Below, in pieces: positions 56,501-64,000 of a stretch of 64,000 bases of DNA. The stretch covers positions 218,684 through 282,683 of the forward strand of contig VWZL01000165.1 of the NCBI GenBank assembly GCA_013396915.1, in the 5' to 3' direction. Under the pieces are notes generated by a model. It was not told where the DNA came from. It saw only the letters and a program-made list of their open reading frames with translations, and did not search any database. How positions within the stretch are numbered: the first letter of the stretch is position 1; every line of letters begins with the position of its first letter. This stretch comes from Stercorarius parasiticus. Its lineage: Eukaryota > Chordata > Aves > Charadriiformes > Stercorariidae. A program made the translations under genes and the position numbers.

Positions 56501-59500
56501 ACATGTGCATAAAACTATCCCATGAGAATGTCAAAGATTTTACCAGAGCTGTGGTGTTTGACGTCTACCGTGATTTTGTTGCTTTCCCAAGACCAGTTAT
56601 TGAAGCTGGTTTGTTTGATTTTTTCACTATGACTATTGGCAGCCAGTATTTTCTTAGGAGTGATCAATTTCCTTCTGCAAACAACATAGGAACTTAATCC
56701 TGTTCTGATGTGAATTAGGGACCTCATGTTACTTTTTGTGCCTCTTTCTTTTCAGACGCCCATTCCTCTTTTTTTTTTCTTGGTACAATGCCATTAATAC
56801 CAATAGAATACTAAATGCCTATGAGCAGAAAGTTTCCACACTTAATATTCTTTAGCTAGCTTCCGTCAGAGGAAGTGACCACATCTTCAGGTGAAAGGTA
56901 AACTGAAGAGTGGACTCCTTTCTAATGTATCTGATGCATTTGAGTTAGTTACTATGGCAATCCCACCCATGCGATATTTAGTTTTGACTCACAGCTGCTG
57001 GAGTCTCTGGCATTGTTCCGGAATATTTTTTTTAACTATAATAAAAATGCTCAGACTATAAGCATCCTGCTTGAGGCATAAGCAGCAGCTTGAAAAGGAA
57101 AAGGTGCCTGCTGCTTAAGCAATATATTTTACTTTTAGGGTTTTTTTAAGGGAAATGAACTAAATGGCATCTGCCTCATCTTACAATTTTCAACTTAGAT
57201 TGCAAAAGTCCATTTAAAAAAATTCTAAGTTGCTGCAGTAAAAGTGTATTAGTTTTTTCTTAGATTACAGACTTTGATGGTCTTCACGCAAATGCTTTTT
57301 CATACAGAATAAATTGAGCAAGCCTATGTGTGAGCACAGAGAGTCATTCTGTTCTGTGTGTGGAGCTCCTAAGGCGATGCGAATTCTGTACCAAAATAGA
57401 CTCAGAACGATCTTATCACCTGCAGTCTGCAGAGTCCACAAAGCTCTTCTGCTGTTTTTCAAAGCTCCCTCAGACTTCTGTTTAAGACCCTTGCTCAAAA
57501 AAACTCCTCCTTTGATCCAGTTTGTATAGCTACTTTGTTTACTCCTCTAGCCTATTTTGCTCCAGTCTCTACCTGAATATCAGAAGGTCTTTCGCCCCAC
57601 CCCTTATATTTAATCATCTATAATTCTACCTTTGTTTTAATTTCATCCTTTTATTCTCCATCTCATTGCTTTAGGGCATCCTGATCCTGAAATAGTCTAA
57701 TTCAAAACATAAGGTGTATTCTTGTGGGAACAGCAGACCAAGAACTCCTAACCCAGCTGGTGATACTATTGTATTCTTAGAACATAAGAATAATTGTTGT
57801 GACATTGTGTGGAGAAAGATATCTAACATGTCTGTAATAATCAGTTCAATCTTATTTGGAACCACTAATATAACTTATGCATCACCATATGGATACTGTG
57901 TGATCTATCACAAGGAAGTCATATTATTGTTATCTTTGCCATGCACTAGTTATCAGCATATTTTTTAATCTAAATTGCTGCCACTCTCCAGCTATACTTT
58001 TGGTGTAATATCTACTAAAAATACTGACGTTTTTGAGACACTGTATTACTTTAGTTAACTGAAGCTAACTACTGTATTGCTACGTGTTAGAGTGGAAACA
58101 TAACTGGGTTCCTAGCATAACTGTTTATTTCACTTCTCTGAAGAAAACTGGCTATAATTTGTCAGTTAATAGATCTTTTTTTAAATACACTTAATGTGCA
58201 CATTGCAAGTTTGATTATGTAATCAGCAGCCTACTCATGTTCTGATGGTTTATTGATAGCTTAAAGCATTTTAAAGAATATGATTAATTTTTTTCCTATT
58301 TTCTACTTCCACTAGGGAAATTTTAAAATCACGGTGAAAAGAACAGATTGACAAAAAGAAATTCACTTCTGAAAATTCTGCTTGGAAGCTTGGCAGGGTG
58401 AATTCACTATGGAGCTAACACCTTGAGAGTCCAACTTCTTTGATAAAATTACCTTCATGAGTGCATATACCTTTTAATACACATTGCAAAATGGTACGTG
58501 TTGGTATCTCCTGAAAAAAATTATTACCAGCTACTTGGTCAGGGTCCCAATACCTAGCCATCTTACTTGCAGTTCACTTCTACTACAAAAGTGGCAACTA
58601 CATGTACTGAAAGAACCTGTCTGTTCTACCTCTCTATTAAATACTGCTCCTTTTTTGGATTATGTTTTATCTCTCATTTCCATCATTTGTTTATGGTCAA
58701 ACATTTTACCTTTGATGTAGTTCTGCCTCAGCTGTGCATGTAAGTGGGTTTAAGAAGTCTAATAACATCAGAATTTTGTACACTGTTTGCAGTAATCTAA
58801 ATCTAAAGTGAAATCCCACTCTGTGTAATTTGTATATTAGTTTTGAATGCCTCACAAATCATTTTTTCTTAAATACTTGGCCAAGTTTCTTACCCAGTCA
58901 ATAGAAAGAGGTTGGTAGATCTAAAGCTTCCAGAAGGAAAATTTAATGTCTAATTTAGATGCTTAAACTTGGTCACTTAGGTTCTATTGCTGAAGATCTT
59001 TAAAAGTGAGCAATGCTTTCCATTACTTAATTAAGCAAATGGTTTAGGAAGTGCTTAAGACACAAAGGATTTACTCACAACTTAGGAACATTAATCAGGT
59101 GAATTTGATTAATTCAAGGAAATTTTTTTCCCTGCTTTTCAATGACTGTGCGATGCTACCTTCTCAAGTACAGAGCAAAGTTGAACTTTAGGAGCAATAT
59201 TCACTACTATCTTCTGTATAATTTGTAATCTAACGTTCTCCTCTCCTTACATTTCAATACTGTTTTGTATTTACTATATATCTTAAGAGATTCTTTTCAA
59301 TTTTTTTTTCGAGTTTTCCCCTTAGATCACTTTTCAGTTGAAGATACTCTCCACTACATAACAAACATCATTCTTTTGTTTCATAGGGGTATCTTCCTGA
59401 GTGGTTCTGAAACACATGATTTTTAACACTAGTCCTCAACTTTTTTTCTTAAAAGGAGTTACAATTTTAAGTTTTTTCAAACTCTTTATTCTTCTCGAAC

Positions 59501-60191
59501 TTCTCTTGACCCGATTTCCCTTTAAAATCATTATCTATTATTTATCTCCTCTATCACTTAACTTGTTCCATACCTGCTTGCTTAAACTCCTCTGTGGCTC
59601 TTAGTAAGAACTTGACTCTTTATCTGTTCCATATACTTTGCAGAAATAATAAGGTGGGTTTTTTTAAAAGGAGTAAATTTTAGCACACCCATGATTAGAC
59701 CACAATTACAGAGTGGTAAGACTGAATTACAAAGATAATTAAAAAATAGCTGTTTATACTTGTAATAGAATATTACCTAGTACATTTTGTTATTTTAGAA
59801 AACACTTTTCTAAAGACCTTGACTTCTGATACCAACGTGTCAAAATTTGAGGTGTACTGCTGATGATTTACTGGTAAGGTATTACTTTAAGTATATTTCT
59901 GTTTAATACAGTTATGATCCCACACTCCTTTGCATCTTCCTGTCAAGTCTTTTTTTTTCTTTTTTTTTTCTTTTAGTAGAAGCCAAGGTGTAATAGTCAG
60001 CAGCTTATAAATGATTACTCAAATTATGCAAATTACACTGTAGATAGAAATTAGGTTTTTGCTTATAACTGGGGAGCTAGTAATAAGTACATGAATTATG
60101 CTATTGGTGTAGGGAGGCTCCCCCAGTTTCGCTCCAGATTCCAAGATACAGACACCCCAACATGTATTTTAGAAAGTTGGTTTGGTTACAG
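56501..60191. other. Unique AT-rich DNA, no gene supported
   Basis: Short frames only. The stretch 57600-57700 (TTTTAATTTCATCCTTTTAT and following) weakly resembles another old CR1 RT fragment in reverse orientation, but I could not extend the match. Poly-T occurs near 56768-56779 and 59948-59968. Confidence 0.5.
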
Positions 60192-60353
60192 AAGCAGCAT
60201 AGCTGCATTTATGTGGTTAGTCCAGACACTGTTTAGTCCAAACAAGTCTGATTTCTTCAGGTAAGTGTACTCTAAGTCACTGTTACTTACCGGCAGGTCA
60301 AGCTCTGAAACAACCTGCAATTGAGTTCTCTGCCTGTAAAACTTCCTCATCCC
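60192..60353. other. Facing splice-donor-like sites, one on each strand (low support)
   Basis: Plus strand: an acceptor-like GGTTACAG ends at 60191 and a donor CAG then GTAAGT lies at 60261, giving a 69-bp segment open in one frame. Minus strand: an acceptor-like TTTTAAG precedes 60353, and CCG then GTAAGT follows 60291, giving 63 bp (21 codons) open in phase 0. The two donors face each other across about 30 bp and form an inverted GGTAAGT/ACTTACC pair. Neither peptide is recognised. Confidence 0.15.
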
Positions 60354-62597
60354 CTTAAAATATTGCAAAGGATTTGATATTAGAGTAATGGAAATCATGC
60401 AGGTAGCATAAACAGATATAAAAAATAAAGTGGTTTTTTTTTATTAAAATTCAGGTACATAAAGAAAAGCAACAACATAGTTTATTTTTTTTAATGCAGC
60501 AGCCATTAGCATTTACGTATGCTGCTGCAGGTTCTATAACATTTGCTTTACTGAGCTGGAAAAGTGAGCTATCTTGCTTTACAGTTGTTGGTGCTGCATG
60601 AACAAAAGATAAACTTTGACCGTCCCAATGCATCGCAGTAAAATATCTAAATACGGACAAGAATAAAACCCATGTTCAGAGGTTTGCCAAGACGCATTGT
60701 ATGTTGAAATTTCCACTCCATTTGTTTGCCCACTCCATTTTAAGGAATATGCAGATTGAATGGCTGCAACACCCTTTCCCATCTGCTCCTTACCTGTAGC
60801 CTCCCCATAATCAATTCCATGCTCTCATGGATCCTTTTCTTCAATGAAGCGTATAACTACAGTCTTCAGACAGCAAAGACACAAAGATACATGCAAGAGC
60901 TTTGTTGGCACATTGCCTTTGCTTGGAAGGCCAAAGCCTGTTTCACACATTGCATGCTGCTGACATACAATGCAGCTGTGGAGTATAACAGGAGCATTTC
61001 TTATCTCACCGTAGCGTCTGCTTGTTCTAGTTTGAATTCCAGCAGCAAAACCAATTCCCAGCTGAGTTTCTACTTCACTATATACCTACCCTGAGAGGAA
61101 GAGTTAGACTGCAAGTTCAGCCTATTTGGCAAGGAAATGATGTCTTCTTGACAGACACCAAATTTGTGCAGATATATTGGTTGAATATTTTGCTTCCACT
61201 TCTTTACTTAATCTATACATGTGACTGGATACATTTGAGCAATTTTATGGAAAAAATTTGCTTCTATATTAAAAGCACTTACCCTTTTTTCTGACATTTT
61301 TGAGGGTCTTAATCATTGCTTAATTCTGTTTTGGGGAAGTATGTGGGCTCTGAGTAATATAAGGGACGACCTCTGAAACACCTGTTACTAAAAGTCTTTG
61401 AGGGCTCTTTAATACATTTTTAATGAGAAATGACTCATTGATTTTCATTCAAATTCTCAGTTGAATAGAAAATATTGTTAAAATAATGACATTTTTTTGC
61501 AGTGTGAATGAGGTCTCTAATGGACTTATCTGCCTTTTTGAATCTTGACCCTCAGTCAAAAATAGTCACTCGCAAACGTTTTGCCAAATTCCCCACATGC
61601 CCAAGAGTTAAAGGACTTTCAATATTACAAAACCAATACGGACCCCCAGAGCTCTACTGTTGTCTATGTCTAAGCATCTAGGCACCCATCTTCCTACTTC
61701 AGTGCCAGGGAGTTCAAGTTAAAATTCCTCATTTTGATGGCTGAAGAACAAAGAATTGAACAGAAGCACCTCCTGCTTCTCCAGTTGGTGTTCTGGTCTC
61801 TTGTCTTGGAATAGGGAACTTCAAACATGAGGTAATCTTAATAACAGAAGACTGGAAGTCACCTGTGACCCTTCTCAGTGCGTGTACCACAAGCCCAAAG
61901 TTACGGTTCTTCATGTTTGTTCTCTGAGTAGGTGACTTTACTGTACAGTAGCCCAGCTTCAACAGGATGCACTTCAAAAGCGTGTCTGTTCCAGAGGACT
62001 GGCATTATGGTATATGGCAGCAATTCATCTTTTTGCCATAGCTGTGTTGCGTAAGGCCCTGTTGGAGGTTACTGTGTACTCTCCTGAATTCACTTCCATT
62101 CAAGCACAGTGGTTTAGGAAAAGCCTATTTTATAAACTGTTTAAGTCAACTGTGTTCATTCAGTCTCATATGAGTTTAGAGAGTGATTTTCATAAGATGC
62201 TGACCCAAAAGAATGGGTCAGTAACTTAAAGGAGCAAAGGCCATTGTAAATATGGTAAACCATAGCTGTACTTCAACTTTGCCCTGACATGACTATTAGT
62301 TAAGAGTAATACAAGATTAGAAACAATCCATACTTCCTTCAAAGCCTTATAGCAGCTCTTGAAAAAGCTTAAATGCAAGAAATTAGGCAATGATCCATTT
62401 CTTAGCTTGACAGCTTATCCTCCTCTGCAAACATCTAATCATATGGCCCCAGCTTTGACACTTCACTAGAACTAGTTCAGAACATTATAAGGGTTTTGAT
62501 AAAGAACATGACACTTAGACATTGCTTTATTCCAGAGCTGTATAGTCCCTCACAAAATGGGAGCTTTGTATTTTTCCAAGCTTCTCTGTGCTGAGAG
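60354..62597. other. Unique sequence, no feature seen
   Basis: Open frames such as 60756-61094 plus (112 codons) are unassigned and lack splice or start logic. No repeat family is recognised. Confidence 0.55.
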
Positions 62598-62772
62598 AAA
62601 AAAAAAAAAAGAAAAAGAAAAAGAAAAAGAAAAAGAAAAAGAAAAAGAAAAAGAAAAAGAAAAAGAAAAAGAAAAAGAAAAAGAAAAAGAAAAAGGAAAA
62701 GGAAAAGGAAAAGGAAAAGGAAAAGGAAAAGGAAAAGGAAAAGGAAAAGGAAAAGGAAAAGGAAAAAGAAGA
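62598..62772 (+). repeat. Two-phase hexanucleotide array (AAAAAG)n-(AAAAGG)n
   Basis: After an A-run, single G residues recur every six bases from 62611 to 62689 (14 units of AAAAAG). The array then switches without loss of register to GG every six bases from 62695 to 62762 (12 units of AAAAGG). The lysine/glutamate and lysine/glycine frames on the plus strand, and the proline/phenylalanine frame on the minus strand, are products of this array, not genes. The strand is almost pure purine, so it could adopt triplex or other non-B structure. Confidence 0.97.
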
Positions 62773-64000
62773 AAATAAAAATAATTATAGTTAAAAAAAC
62801 CTGTGAAAAATTCTAGTTTAGTGCATAGATTGCATTTTGGAATGCTGATTCTCAAGTGCTAATTCAGATTGTTATTGGTTTATTAGTCCAAGACCAGTAC
62901 TGAATAGGTGCACTTATATATATATTTGTAAAAGAAGCACATCATTCTTTTCCTTGGCTGTGCAATTTTATATTAAAATATCAATCATGAATGCTTGGGG
63001 ATGGAGGAGATTAGATTGTAATGCAGCAGTATTTTGCCTTATTACTAATTCTGGTTACTGCTCTGATCTAAGCCCTACCTCTGCCCTCCAATTCATCAGT
63101 ACGCTACCACTCAGCTGCTGAGAAGAGACGGCGATCTTGATAGTCAGACAGTTCTTAGTGACAATATTTCCCTTTTGGAGTACTGTTTTTCATCTGCCTC
63201 TCTGGCTCGCTCAATAATCATACACAATAGCATCATGTAAAACATTTTAGTTCGGTTATCTTCTGTTCATATTGCAAAGCTCTGGGGAGAAGATTACCCA
63301 TCTTTTATTGACTAAGTAGCAGAGTCCTTATATACCAGAGATTATTATTTGAATTCTTTCTCCACCAGCTCTGAAATATATTACTCTCACTTGCAATCAG
63401 ACAACCAGATTTCTGGGAGTTTTAAATATTTTTTTTTAATTCCTTGCTGGAAAGCTGTTTCATGGCTTTTTATTATAAATTGCCAGATTGTACTTTCAAA
63501 TTGAAAATACATAGGAATAATGTTAGGAAGCTAAAATGAATTCCAGCACAAAAATCCCCCACCTCTGCAGTTTCTCAAGGTTGGTGGATTTTTGTATAAT
63601 AATCTTTTTTTAAAGTCATGTATTTTTTATGAGTCTGAGACACACCGATTCCAATAAGTCTTTGGGCTATAGAAATAGAAAAGAAACAGGATGTAATGTT
63701 GCATATCATAATATATGAAGCAATCATTCAAATGTAGCTTGCAGTAAGTCAATAAAGCTCTACTGTACTGAAGCAACTGAAGGGTAGGATATTCAGGCAA
63801 AAGACGTTTATTCAGTGCATGTGAAGACCATTTTTTTTTTTTTCCTAGTTTTCAAAATGTGCCTGAAATGTATTGCTAATTCCTCGCAACTAAACCAGTA
63901 ACAATGTGGTAGGTGTGTTAATGGTCGTAGGAAAAATAGAGCATGGACAGATTTTGCTTTTGCATTTCTTAGAACAGGCAAAGTCCTGTGAATACAAAAT
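62773..64000. other. Unique AT-rich DNA to the window end
   Basis: No gene or transposon is recognised. The stretch 63060-63260 is non-repetitive and compositionally even, and might be a conserved noncoding element. A poly-T run lies at 63830-63844. Confidence 0.5.

Noticed and set aside
57600..57700. Possible additional old CR1 RT fragment
   Set aside because: Only one block (TTTTAATTTCATCCTTTTAT) resembles CR1; neighbouring blocks could not be matched.
62550..62855. Open frames of Lys-Glu, Lys-Gly, poly-Lys and Phe-Pro/Phe-Ser repeats
   Set aside because: They are all translations of the AAAAAG/AAAAGG satellite in different frames, with no unique sequence.
1..64000. CRISPR arrays, tRNA or rRNA genes, insertion sequences, prophage or operons
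   Set aside because: No regularly spaced direct repeats other than simple satellites and CR1 end repeats, no tRNA-like cloverleaf noticed, and the sequence is plainly vertebrate nuclear DNA.

Overview
The window is a vertebrate, almost certainly avian, nuclear segment. The evidence is a set of CR1 LINE 3' ends carrying the 8-bp terminal repeat TAGAATCA and the flanking 'GGTTGGAAGGGACC' block typical of bird CR1 families. The background is AT-rich, there is no prokaryotic gene organisation, and remnants of old amniote repeats (MIR-like SINEs, L3-like CR1) are present. The species and locus cannot be named from the sequence alone.

I recognise no complete host gene. The only protein-coding sequence I can assign to a family is the C-terminal part of the CR1 LINE ORF2 protein, in two copies (about 32.08-32.47 kb and 41.98-42.36 kb, both minus strand). 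Almost all other open frames look like chance frames in AT-rich DNA. A few short open segments bounded by good splice signals are recorded as candidates (459-740 minus is the best). None is identified, and several are mutually exclusive, so most are probably accidental. The window therefore reads as intergenic or deep intronic sequence.

Layout: 0-16.7 kb is mostly unique AT-rich DNA with scattered ancient repeat remnants and one GC- and CpG-rich kilobase at 8.56-9.50 kb. An old plus-strand CR1/L3-like copy lies at 16.7-17.0 kb and a short plus-strand CR1 tail at 19.7 kb. From 20 to 31.9 kb there is unique sequence with a G-run/AAAAC low-complexity tract at 21.74 kb. From 31.97 to 56.15 kb is the CR1-rich part: seven minus-strand young CR1 fragments (31.98, 32.93, 38.87, 41.86, 43.45, 44.42 and 55.12 kb) plus older minus-strand L3-like pieces. 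One older piece is apparently split by the 41.86 kb insertion, and another is at 55.8-56.15 kb. A MIR-like SINE remnant directly follows the 44.42 kb CR1. From 56.2 to 64 kb the sequence is unique apart from a striking two-phase hexanucleotide repeat at 62.60-62.77 kb.

I found no tRNA, rRNA, CRISPR array, recognisable endogenous retrovirus or operon-like system. The most solid observations are the transposon nesting, the intact CR1 C-terminal frames, the one-sided orientation of CR1 in the right half, and the compound satellite. No new biological system can be supported from this sequence.
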